DNA from: Paenisporosarcina sp. TG20
Lineage (GTDB): Bacteria > Bacillota > Bacilli > Bacillales_A > Planococcaceae
Assembly (NCBI RefSeq): GCF_000286315.1
Contig: NZ_ALJG01000342.1
Coordinates: forward strand, 1 to 32,125
DNA: 32,125 nucleotides
Reading direction: 5' to 3'
Every line of letters begins with the position of its first letter. Position 1 is the stretch's first letter. Of the stretch, positions 23,729 to 31,192 are shown piece after piece. Under the pieces are notes generated by a model. It saw nothing but the letters and a program-made list of their open reading frames with translations, was not told the origin of the DNA and made no database searches. Position numbers and translations under genes: made by a program.

Positions 23729-24202
23729 TTAATCAACTTTGATTGTCGTGCTTGTTTTATTCAAGTGTCTTTTTATGATCGACACCATTAATAGGATCAT
23801 CCCTAAGCGAATTTCTATATCAGCAAAATTAAAAATAGCTGGCCACCATCGAAATGAGATGAAGTCGATGACATAGCCTAATAAAAACCGGTCATAAAGA
23901 TTACCTAACCCCCCAGCAATTATTAGCGAGAAGCTTAATTTCTCGATAAATGAAGTTGGTTTAAACGTCCACTTAAAGTAGATTACTAACACAATAACTA
24001 GTACCTGCAAAATAATAATGAATGTAGTATGTCCGGCTCCAAGACCAAAACTCATTCCTGTATTATGAATTAATGTCCATTGTAACCATTCAGGTATTAC
24101 TATAATTGTTTCATTAATAGATAATCTATGTTCGAAAAAACGTTTTGTACTAATATCAATAAAAAAGAAAAAAACAGTGAAAAACGTAAAGATATGCTTC
24201 AT
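23729..24202 (-). CDS. lspA: Lipoprotein signal peptidase (prolipoprotein peptidase)
   Basis: A 157-residue inner-membrane aspartyl protease with four membrane segments (about 4-16, 55-76, 84-100 and 128-146). The conserved boxes are present: IHNTGMSFGLG, AGGLGNLYDRF with the first catalytic Asp, GYVIDFISFRWWP and FNFADIEIRLG with the second catalytic Asp. It removes signal peptides from diacylglyceryl-modified prolipoproteins. It is not next to rluD/pyrR-type genes as the housekeeping lspA of Bacillus usually is, so it is probably an additional copy. The long phenylalanine-rich first helix (FFTVFFFF) and the Lys/Arg-rich tail are normal variants. Confidence 0.92.
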   Translation of the reverse strand: MKHIFTFFTVFFFFIDISTKRFFEHRLSINETIIVIPEWLQWTLIHNTGMSFGLGAGHTTFIIILQVLVIVLVIYFKWTFKPTSFIEKLSFSLIIAGGLGNLYDRFLLGYVIDFISFRWWPAIFNFADIEIRLGMILLMVSIIKRHLNKTSTTIKVD

Positions 24203-24379
24203 TTTGTCCCATGTCCCATCCTGTGATTTCAGACTTTAAGCGTCTCGTAATCCAAAAATCCCATTGATTATCATATGCATGACTCAACCAAGGGCGAGAC
24301 TCGCTTCAAATCGAATTTTCATTAAAGTATAAATTGAATTTAAAGAAGTAAAAGTAATCTATCATACAATTCGAGAAAT

Positions 24380-24411
24380 AAAAAGAAGTCGATAGTTATC
24401 GACTTCTTTTT
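24380..24411. terminator. Bidirectional terminator downstream of osmC
   Basis: AAAAAGAAGTCGATA (24380-24394) pairs perfectly with 24397-24411 across a two-base gap. It lies 58 nt past the minus-strand osmC stop. Confidence 0.85.
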
Positions 24412-24468
24412 AAAGAGATATGAAAGTATAAGATTTACATGGAGAATAGATCTTGTCCCATCTTTATA

Positions 24469-24909
24469 TTATGCTTTCTCCCAAGTGGCTTCAATTGGAA
24501 TGCCAGCAGCTTTAAACATTGTGAATACTGGGCATCTAGCATCCACTTTTTCTTTTAGTTCATCAATGCGTTCTTGAGTTTCGTCTGTTTTTACTTTTGC
24601 GTAAACAGAGACCTGATTAAAAAAAGGTTGTACATCTGCTTGTCCCATTAGACCTCTTGGATCTAATTCGCCTTTCATATCAAATTCAATTCCTTGAAGA
24701 TTGAACTTCATTTCTTTTGCGACCAGATTTGCAATCACATTTTCACAACCAGCAAGTGAAGCAAGAAGATTGGATATAGGATCAGGTCCTAGATCCGTTC
24801 CGCCCATATTTGCTGGCTCGTCAATCGTAATGGCATGTTTATTTATTTTAAGTTCTGATTTCATCTTGTTTGATGTTCCTGTTACTTGAAACTTCATCAT
24901 ATTAGTCAA
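24469..24909 (-). CDS. OsmC/Ohr-family peroxiredoxin-like protein
   Basis: A 146-residue OsmC-fold protein. The two reactive cysteines are Cys54 in LASLAGCENVIA and Cys126 in DARCPVFTMF, as in YhfA/OsmC-type thiol-dependent hydroperoxidases. ANMGGTDLGPDPISNLLA precedes the first Cys and is typical. It starts at TTG 24909, with AAAGGAGG 8 nt upstream; the first ATG, three codons later, is too far from it. It probably detoxifies organic hydroperoxides in the cytoplasm. It is monocistronic with a strong terminator; no OhrR-like regulator is adjacent. Confidence 0.88.
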   Translation of the reverse strand: MTNMMKFQVTGTSNKMKSELKINKHAITIDEPANMGGTDLGPDPISNLLASLAGCENVIANLVAKEMKFNLQGIEFDMKGELDPRGLMGQADVQPFFNQVSVYAKVKTDETQERIDELKEKVDARCPVFTMFKAAGIPIEATWEKA

Positions 24910-25334
24910 TGTTATTTCCTCCTTTAATTGAGTAAGAACTAACTATAACCGATTTCATCTAATAAGAACGTTAGCTAGCTTACATATGATAAAACACACT
25001 TTTTTAACAAATAACAAAATCACTGTACTTCATTGTTATACCACTTTTAATTTCCAAAATACGTTTCAAAGTTGTTGATTTCACTTTATCTTAGAGGAGT
25101 ACCTCTTCATTATGGTAATGGTATTCATTAAATTCACTGTTCAACTATTCTAAAGAATGAGGTGTTTTCTCAATTCTTTAATACATTGTCTCAAGAATGA
25201 AGAAGGTACAAAGCTTATTGGAATGATTCAAATTTTTTTAAGGTGCGAAAGTTGAGCAGTTATTTCCTTTTTTGTCCTTTAGAAGATGTGATGTAGATTA
25301 AATTGTAGAATGGTCACAATACCTTCCAATCTTT
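24910..25334. other. Intergenic region, no gene seen
   Basis: About 425 AT-rich bases between osmC and the glutamate-synthase-like gene, both on the minus strand. No ribosome binding site with a usable frame, no convincing terminator and no repeat were seen. It contains the osmC promoter on the minus strand. Confidence 0.45.
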
Positions 25335-26663
25335 TCATTTTCTATGACTTGCACCATACCGTATTCCAATAAATTCTGCCAATTCTTTATTTAACGTTAC
25401 AAGGTCTTCGTGGTTAAGCTCATTTGTTGATTTTTTCCCAATTACTTGGACAGCCGACTTCATTTCTTCTGAACATGATAACAAGAAATTAGCTAAATGT
25501 GTGGCACCTTTCTCAACGTCAAAATCATCTTTAAGTTTTCCGTCATAAAGGGCCAATTGAGGTGGTGGATATTCTGGAAGAGCTTTGGTCATTTGACTTT
25601 GTAGCGTAGCCATTAAGGCAATGGAGCCGATATAGACAGCATCTGCACCAATTGCTAAAGCCTTTAGAAAATGACCTGGTGTGGTCATTCCGCCTGAGAC
25701 GATTATCTGATATTTATTTTTCAAGCCTTTTTCTTCTAACCAATGGCACGTTCTTACTAGAGTGTGCAGTGTCGGCAGTCCTATGTCATCCTCTAAAGTT
25801 GGTGGTGAACCAGCTGTCCCACCTTCTGAACCGTCTATCGTAATAAAATCTACATCTGTTTTCGAAATAACTTCCAAATCATATTCAATAAAATCAGATC
25901 CAGCTATTTTTACACCAACGGGCACATCATGGCTATTTTTTATTCGATTGATTAATTTGACAATATCATCACTCGACTGAACATTAGGAAAACGTGACAT
26001 AATGGTAGATCCTTCATCTTCATTTAGATCCCAAGTCTCTCTTAAATGGTCTCCAATTTTTTCGCTCTTTGTTTCAATCTCTGCAGCGCCTCCCCAGGCA
26101 CCTTGCCCGAGTTGGATTTCAATTGCATCTAAGTGATGTAAGTCCTCTTCCTTCATTCTCATAGCTCGATTGTATTGACCAATTAAAAGTTTCGCGCTGT
26201 CTCTTTCTTCGGTTGTTAGTCCTGTCTCTCCCGTGTTTGTTGATGTTCCTGCAATGGTCGTTCCTTTTGCGATGGCTACTTTCATTTCGAGGCTTAAAGA
26301 GCCACCATAAGACATTCCTGTCAACATGATTGGCATATCCAATTTAAGGGGTTTTTTTGCATTGGGACCAATGACCGTTTTCGTGCTAATCTCACTCTTA
26401 CTAGCTGTAGGAAGATGAAATAATTGTCGAGGGTTCAACAAAATTTCTTCCCATGGAGATAAGACTACAGGACTTCCAATCGGTCTTTTAAGTTCCTGTC
26501 CGGATTGAGCTCGCATGCCAGCTTCCATAATAGCCCGTGGAGTCAGCTTCCCAGCAATAGTTGTCATGAGGAAGGGGTTTTCCGAATATTTACTTGTCAG
26601 CATATTTTTCATCGCGGCATCCATAGAAGGACCCATCATCCATAGCATCATTTTATCGAGCAT
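25335..26663 (-). CDS. FMN-binding glutamate synthase family protein
   Basis: A 442-residue protein spanning the FMN-binding TIM barrel of glutamate synthase large subunits. Visible landmarks are LTGMSYGGSLSLEMKVAIAK, TNTGETGL, IQLGQGAWGG, VPVGVKIAGSDFIEYDLEVI, FITIDGSEGGTAGSP and VSGGMTTPGHFLKALAIGAD with GAD-x-V-x-IGS. The glutaminase domain is absent, and no CxxxxxCxxxxC cluster of GltB is seen. So it is a standalone barrel, like B. subtilis YerD or archaeal GltS, with uncertain substrate. Whether it makes glutamate is unknown. It starts at an ATG with GGAGTGAG upstream, after a candidate operator (26688-26702). It is monocistronic. Confidence 0.88.
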   Translation of the reverse strand: MLDKMMLWMMGPSMDAAMKNMLTSKYSENPFLMTTIAGKLTPRAIMEAGMRAQSGQELKRPIGSPVVLSPWEEILLNPRQLFHLPTASKSEISTKTVIGPNAKKPLKLDMPIMLTGMSYGGSLSLEMKVAIAKGTTIAGTSTNTGETGLTTEERDSAKLLIGQYNRAMRMKEEDLHHLDAIEIQLGQGAWGGAAEIETKSEKIGDHLRETWDLNEDEGSTIMSRFPNVQSSDDIVKLINRIKNSHDVPVGVKIAGSDFIEYDLEVISKTDVDFITIDGSEGGTAGSPPTLEDDIGLPTLHTLVRTCHWLEEKGLKNKYQIIVSGGMTTPGHFLKALAIGADAVYIGSIALMATLQSQMTKALPEYPPPQLALYDGKLKDDFDVEKGATHLANFLLSCSEEMKSAVQVIGKKSTNELNHEDLVTLNKELAEFIGIRYGASHRK

Positions 26664-27289
26664 AATCTCACTCCTTTTTTAAAATTCATAGTACTATACT
26701 ATCTTTACCAAGTTGTGGATTTTTAATCCTGAATTCAGTTATTCAGGATTAATTAACTCATCTTTTATGAGGATTGCCTATTCAGTTTATTGCTCTCCGA
26801 GCGGTCATCTCATTTATATGGAATCCACGGTTTCTGTAAAAGAAAAGAAAAATGTTTTCTTTTCGTTATCCAGATTTTTAAAATGAAGTTAACATTTTTG
26901 TAGAGCTGGGGTAATGCCCTTGCCTATTTGTTTTACATACATATTTTAAAATTGGAGAGATATACATTTCAACTGTTTATTTAAGTTAAAGCTAATAATT
27001 TGGTAATTTTTACCAACGTCTTGTTTACTCTTCTATTCCACACGCACTATGGTTTCCTAATTGATTTCTTTAACCACCGACATAAACTCGGTCAAATTAT
27101 TCGTAATCTATATAGCCACAAATAATTGAGAATTGGATGAAGACTTCATATAGAATGTTGTAGTTAATATTTTTGCGATACTAATAAATTTTACGGCCTT
27201 TACATGGTCATCAATCAATGAAAAATTTATCATTGAAATCCAATGAGTGAATGTAAGAACTAGAATGATTATCGCTGAGGTGGTTATTT
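26664..27289. other. Long intergenic region, two inverted repeats, no gene
   Basis: About 626 AT-rich bases between divergent genes. It contains a 6-3-6 dyad near the glutamate-synthase-like start and the hairpin AATCCTGAAT/ATTCAGGATT (26725-26734 and 26741-26750) without a U-tract. An A/T-rich hairpin AAAAGAAAA/TTTTCTTTT lies near 26840-26865. No protein-like frame was found; it may be decayed beyond recognition. Confidence 0.45.
26688..26702. promoter_or_regulatory. Candidate operator before the glutamate-synthase-like gene
   Basis: ATAGTA-CTA-TACTAT is a perfect 6-3-6 inverted repeat 24 nt upstream of the start. On the minus strand it overlaps a TATAGT sequence that could be a -10 element, so a repressor here would block the promoter. 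No regulator can be named. Confidence 0.4.
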
Positions 27290-27601
27290 ATGTACCTAGT
27301 CTCACTTTTTTATATCCTCTTAATTTTTGTATGTATAAACGAAGGTATCATTCACCAAGAGAAAAAACCTCTTTGTATTGCACACAGGGGAGCATCTGCC
27401 TTTGCTCCTGAAAATACATTTGCAGCCTTTGATAAGGCTGTTCAATTAAAGGCGGATTATATTGAGCTGGATATTCAAATGTCAAAAGACAAAAAAATTG
27501 TAGTGATACACGATACAGACGTTAATCGAACTACTAACAGTAAAGGATTTGTAAAAGATTTTACAATTCAAGAATTGAAAACCTTCTTGCTACATAATTG
27601 A
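27290..27601 (+). pseudogene. Glycerophosphodiester phosphodiesterase, N-terminal fragment
   Basis: The frame has a leading hydrophobic segment (about residues 2-18, YLVSLFYILLIFVC) and then the start of a GDPD barrel: CIAHRGASAFAPENTFAAF with the catalytic His-Arg, YIELDIQMSKDKKIVVIHD with the metal-binding Glu and Asp and the second catalytic His, and VNRTTNSKGFVKDF. GDPD enzymes hydrolyse glycerophosphodiesters to glycerol-3-phosphate. The domain needs about 240 residues, but sequence similarity stops after QELKT, about residue 97. The next bases belong to a merA fragment on the other strand. The gene is thus cut by a deletion or rearrangement at about 27588-27597. Confidence 0.85.
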
Positions 27602-27800
27602 CTTCTCCTGCTCGAGGAAGCGTTTTAGATGGAACACATCCAATATTTACACATGTTCCACCCACCGTTCCGCGCTCAATCATGGCTACTTTTGCACAGT
27701 ATTCCACAGCTTTTATAGCAGCTGGAAAAGCAGCGCCACCAGAACCAATAATGAGTAGGTCATAATCCTCTTCATCACCCGACGTTACCTCCGTATTTGA
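27588..27800 (-). pseudogene. merA: Mercuric reductase fragment (FAD/disulfide region)
   Basis: The minus strand reads [20 protein letters not shown], then [32 protein letters not shown] and RAGEVN. This is the N-terminal FAD-binding GxGxxA fold and the redox-active C-x-x-x-x-C of mercuric reductase; the [11 protein letters not shown] block is diagnostic for MerA among pyridine nucleotide disulfide oxidoreductases. No start codon lies in frame: a TAA precedes [10 protein letters not shown], so the usual N-terminal heavy-metal-binding domain is missing, and the protein is cut after about 65 residues at the GDPD junction. It is on the same strand as and directly after a merF remnant, so a mer operon once existed here. 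Confidence 0.85.
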
Positions 27801-27942
27801 TTAGACTTCTTTTACTTCACCCGGTTGATAGTTCGCATAACACGTCTAAGCCGATAAAAATAAGCAAAATAGGGGTAGCACAGCATAAAAGCAAAACAAC
27901 TGTACCAATAATTCCAGTATTGAACATTTTATTATTCTTCAT
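27800..27942 (-). pseudogene. merF: Shrunken, frameshifted MerF mercury transporter
   Basis: From ATG 27942 (GGAG upstream) the minus strand reads MKNNKMFNTGIIGTVVLLLC followed by CATPILLIFIGL. The vicinal cysteine pair before T-P (CCATP) is the mercury-binding site of the first MerF helix. After FIGL the frame runs into DVLCELSTG and a stop. In the next frame CYANYQPGEVKEV continues to TAA, matching a MerF-like C-terminal tail. Between them the loop and second helix are missing, about 25-30 residues, so both a deletion and a frameshift happened. It lies directly before the merA fragment on the same strand, the normal operon order. Confidence 0.7.
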
Positions 27943-27955
27943 GTATATCTCCATT

Positions 27956-28117
27956 CTAGGATTCAATCAGGGTTTCAATAATTCGATCAGTAGTGATAGC
28001 ATCAAATGCATCTGCGATTGATAGGATTCTAGCTTCAAGTGGAATTTCATCTCCTTTAAATCCTGAAGGATATCCTTTCCCGTCATATCTTTCATGATGG
28101 TGTCTGATTATCCTCGT
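27956..28117 (-). pseudogene. HD-GYP domain fragment (c-di-GMP phosphodiesterase type)
   Basis: The minus strand reads [20 protein letters not shown] then [20 protein letters not shown], followed by TTDR and a stop at 27956-27958. HHERxDGxGYPxG...IPLxARI...ADxFDA is the signature of the HD-GYP domain, which hydrolyses c-di-GMP. Only about 53 codons remain: the HD part and everything N-terminal are missing, and the C-terminal helices end early. The stop is 14 nt before the merF start, so this fragment was brought next to the mer remnant by rearrangement. Confidence 0.85.
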
Positions 28118-28460
28118 TCGACAAATGGGGTTTCGTGATTTGATCTCCGGTTTCAGTATGAATATTCATAATTGGCTGTAGGGCATACATAAACAGGTTT
28201 TATTTTTAATAAATGAGTCATACTGTACAAAAAGTACAACCATACTTTGCCACTATGGAAAGTACAACAGCGTCAGGAATTAAAGACTCTGTACTTGTAA
28301 ATGAGAATGGATTTTCTTAAGAAAACTTGAATATATCCCTCGATTAAACCTGTCCTATTATCTACATAAACACTAAATTAGTGTAAGAACGTATATTTTC
28401 CATTGTTAAGGCTACCATATAAAGGAACAAAATTATTTGTGGTTATCAGGAGGAAACTAA
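28118..28460. other. Intergenic debris upstream of the aconitase gene
   Basis: About 340 bases without a clear gene. On the minus strand near 28130-28200 a frame reads [17 protein letters not shown], faintly like the start of an EAL domain, too short to call. A 36-codon plus frame at 28213 lacks a ribosome binding site. TTTTCTTAAGAAAA near 28310 and ACACTAA/TTAGTGT near 28368-28384 are small palindromes. The aconitase promoter must lie here. Confidence 0.4.
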
Positions 28461-30422
28461 ATGCCATTAAATGTTGCCCAAAAATTAATTAAAGCCCATT
28501 TAGTATCTGGTGAAATGAATCAAGGCAATGAAATTGGTTTGAAAATTGACCAAACTTTAACTCAAGATGCTACGGGAACAATGGTTATGCTAGAACTCGA
28601 AGCAATGGGATTAGAACGTGCGAAAACAGAAGTATCAGCTCAATATGTTGACCATAATGTAATTCAAGTTGACCATAAAAACCCGGATGATCATCTTTTT
28701 TTGCAAAGTGCAACACGACGTTTCGGATTATACTATAGTCGTCCAGGGAATGGTGTGAGCCATCCTGTTCATATGCAAAGACTTGCTAAGCCGGGTAAAA
28801 CATTACTTGGATCAGATAGTCACACATGTGCTAATGGATGTATGGGAATGCTTGCCATGGGGGCTGGTGGTATTGATGTAGCCATGGCTATTGCAGGTGA
28901 ACCTTTTTACGTAAAAATGCCTCAGATTTGGGGAATTAAGTTAACAGGGAAATTAGCTGATTGGGTCAGTGCCAAGGACGTCATTTTAGAGTTATTACGT
29001 AGACATGATGTAAAAGGCGGCGTAGGTAAAATCATAGAGTATTATGGTCCAGGCCTTGAAAATTTAAGTGCGATGGATCGCCATGTGATTGCAAACATGG
29101 GAGCCGAGTTAGGTGCTACTACATCTGTTTTTCCTTCTGACGGCGAAATTAGACGCTTCTTAAAGGAACAAGAAAGAGAAGATGACTGGTTGGAAATCCT
29201 TGCCGATAAAGGAGCAACATATGATATAGATGAGGAAATTAACTTATCTGAAGTAGTCCCACTTATTGCAAAACCATCTAGTCCCGGAAATGTAGTACCT
29301 GTGTCATCGATTGCGGGTACACCAATTTACCAATCGTATATTGGGTCATCAGCCAATCCAGGATATCGTGATTTTGCGATTGTTGCTCAAATTGTGAATG
29401 GAAAACAAATAGCAGATGATATTTCTTTCGATATTAATCCAACCTCGAGACAATTATTAACCGATTTGGTTCAAGAGGGTCATATCGCTAGTTTACTTCA
29501 GTCAGGAGCTCGTTTGCACCAAGCGGGTTGTAATGGATGTATCGGAATGGGACAAGCACCAGCAACAGGTCGCAACAGTTTACGGACAACTCCACGTAAT
29601 TTTCCTGGGCGTTCAGGAACGAAAGAAGACAGCGTTTATTTATGCAGTCCTGAAACAGCAGCAGTCTCAGCATTAACAGGAAAAATAACAGATCCTAGAA
29701 CAATGGATTTTAAATATCCAAAAGTAAAAGATCCTAAGAAACCAACCATTGACGTCAATTTATTAGAAGAACCATTGCCGTTAGAAAAGGCTAGGACATT
29801 CGAATTGCACAAAGGGCCAAATATCTCATCAATCCCACAAATGGACGAAATGCCTGATCATTTAGTCATTCCAGTGTTACTGAAAATGGGTGATAATATT
29901 TCCACCGATGAAATCCTTGCAGGTGGTGCACGTGTCCTACCATTCAGAAGTAACATTCCTGAAATCAGTAAATTCGCTTTCGAAATTATTGATAAAACCT
30001 ACTATAAGCGCGGGATGGAAAGTGTGAGTCAAGGAGGTCATGCAATAGTTGGCGGGTTCAATTATGGACAAGGCTCAAGTCGTGAACATGCTGCTCTAGC
30101 ACCAAGACATCTAGGATTACGTGTGGCTCTAGTAAAAGACTTTGCCCGAATTCATTGGCAAAACTTAATTAACTTTGGCGTATTGCCGGTCACATTTGTT
30201 AATGTAGATGATTACGATAAAATCAGCAATGGAGACGTTCTTGAGATATCAAATTTAAGATATAACCTAAATCAAGGAAGAGAGTTTCCAATTACGATTA
30301 AAGGAAAAAATCATTTAATTCGTGTGCAACATGCTTTATCTGAACGACATTTAGAGATTGTATTAAAAGGCGGATTAATTAACTGGATAAGAGACAAGCA
30401 AAAGAATGTCACAAATTTATAA
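28461..30422 (+). CDS. Aconitate hydratase, putative-aconitase (acon_putative) type
   Basis: A 653-residue member of the aconitase superfamily, of the shorter putative-aconitase type, distinct from the 900-residue AcnA/CitB of Bacillus. Landmarks are GSDSHTCANGCMGMLAMGAG (Cys123), QAGCNGCIGMGQAPATGR with the CxxC that binds the iron-sulfur cluster, RNFPGRSGTKED, and the C-terminal swivel domain with GDNISTDEI and GFNYGQGSSREHAALAPRHLG. At the position of the first cluster Cys of LeuC/AcnA (GSCTN) it has GSSAN. It should interconvert citrate and isocitrate or act on a related acid; which one is not visible. AGGAGGAAA precedes the ATG. A small CxxC protein gene follows 24 nt later. Confidence 0.88.
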   Translation: MPLNVAQKLIKAHLVSGEMNQGNEIGLKIDQTLTQDATGTMVMLELEAMGLERAKTEVSAQYVDHNVIQVDHKNPDDHLFLQSATRRFGLYYSRPGNGVSHPVHMQRLAKPGKTLLGSDSHTCANGCMGMLAMGAGGIDVAMAIAGEPFYVKMPQIWGIKLTGKLADWVSAKDVILELLRRHDVKGGVGKIIEYYGPGLENLSAMDRHVIANMGAELGATTSVFPSDGEIRRFLKEQEREDDWLEILADKGATYDIDEEINLSEVVPLIAKPSSPGNVVPVSSIAGTPIYQSYIGSSANPGYRDFAIVAQIVNGKQIADDISFDINPTSRQLLTDLVQEGHIASLLQSGARLHQAGCNGCIGMGQAPATGRNSLRTTPRNFPGRSGTKEDSVYLCSPETAAVSALTGKITDPRTMDFKYPKVKDPKKPTIDVNLLEEPLPLEKARTFELHKGPNISSIPQMDEMPDHLVIPVLLKMGDNISTDEILAGGARVLPFRSNIPEISKFAFEIIDKTYYKRGMESVSQGGHAIVGGFNYGQGSSREHAALAPRHLGLRVALVKDFARIHWQNLINFGVLPVTFVNVDDYDKISNGDVLEISNLRYNLNQGREFPITIKGKNHLIRVQHALSERHLEIVLKGGLINWIRDKQKNVTNL

Positions 30423-30446
30423 AAACATAAGAGAGGAGGGTGACTA

Positions 30447-30617
30447 ATGGATAGAGAAAACACATGTATAGCTTGTGAAGGAACTGGCATGTTAGCTGAT
30501 GATGAAGGATGGCAATACCGATGTAGCGTGTGCAGTGGAACAGGGGAATTTCATATTGGGGCCACTAAACCTACTAAAGTGATGTCTGTGGACGAAAATA
30601 ACCGTTTATTAGATTGA
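30447..30617 (+). CDS. Small double-CxxC zinc-ribbon-like protein
   Basis: A 56-residue protein beginning MDRENTCIACEGTGMLADDE and continuing with YRCSVCSGTGEFHIG. Two CxxCxGxG knuckles 18 residues apart are the pattern of the DnaJ cysteine-rich zinc domain and of anti-TRAP-like proteins, so it very probably binds one zinc ion. No other domain is present. GAGAGGAGGG lies just before the ATG, and it follows the aconitase stop by 24 nt, suggesting co-transcription. I do not recognise a named family. It could be a small regulator or chaperone-like adaptor; both are guesses. Confidence 0.8.
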   Translation: MDRENTCIACEGTGMLADDEGWQYRCSVCSGTGEFHIGATKPTKVMSVDENNRLLD

Positions 30618-30676
30618 ATTCTAGATAACTGGAGCGGGAAGTAGAGTACTGCATATTTGCCACAAAGGAGAATTTT

Positions 30677-31192
30677 ATGGCTAACAAAACTAAAAAATCA
30701 AAGAGCCATGCAGAATATGCTAACCGCTCCGAATATTCAGGCCGGAATCTTTTAGGAGGTTTACTATTTGGTCTTGGTTTTGCTGCTTTTGTAGATGAAA
30801 CAGTTTTTCACCAACTGCTTCATTGGCATCATTTTTACGACAAGTCCACGACTGATATAGGATTGGTCTCTGATGGTTTATTCCATGCGTTCAGTTGGTT
30901 TGCCACTATTGGATCTGCATTTTTGTTAGCAGACCTTCATCGTAGGAATGCGTTTTGGCTTAAAAGATGGGTGGGGGGCGTGTTTCTAGGGGCAGGAGCA
31001 TTCCAGTTATATGACGGAACGGTCCAGCACAAGCTCATGGAGTTGCATCAAATTCGATATAATGTCAATATCATGCCCTATGACGTGATATGGAATCTAT
31101 CAGCCTTTGCGATGATTGTGATTGGCTACATTCTTCTAGTGAATAATTCATCCTACCAAATAGGCATGAAAGGCTCCGATGCAAATGAATAA
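30677..31192 (+). CDS. DUF2243 membrane protein
   Basis: A 171-residue protein with four hydrophobic segments (about 24-42, 70-90, 100-118 and 145-162). The DUF2243 pattern is clear: GFAAFVDETVFHQLLHWHHFYD, GLVSDGLFHAFSWFATIGSA and LYDGTVQHKLMELHQIRY, with many histidines at helix ends, a possible metal or heme site. Function is unknown. The downstream CtaG-like gene overlaps it by 14 nt, so they are translated together. AAAGGAG lies before the ATG. The neighbour suggests a role in copper or cytochrome oxidase assembly, which is inference. Confidence 0.85.
   Translation: MANKTKKSKSHAEYANRSEYSGRNLLGGLLFGLGFAAFVDETVFHQLLHWHHFYDKSTTDIGLVSDGLFHAFSWFATIGSAFLLADLHRRNAFWLKRWVGGVFLGAGAFQLYDGTVQHKLMELHQIRYNVNIMPYDVIWNLSAFAMIVIGYILLVNNSSYQIGMKGSDANE

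Noticed and set aside
27797-28021. 74-codon plus-strand frame in the scrapyard region
   Set aside because: The opposite strand carries clear merF and HD-GYP sequence, so this frame is a shadow.
28125-28205. Possible EAL-domain start ([11 protein letters not shown]) on the minus strand
   Set aside because: Only about 11 residues match the EAL entry motif and nothing after them fits. Tempting beside an HD-GYP fragment, but too short to claim.
28213-28320. 36-codon plus-strand frame, MSHTVQKVQPYF...
   Set aside because: No ribosome binding site and no recognised family. Recorded only as part of the intergenic description.
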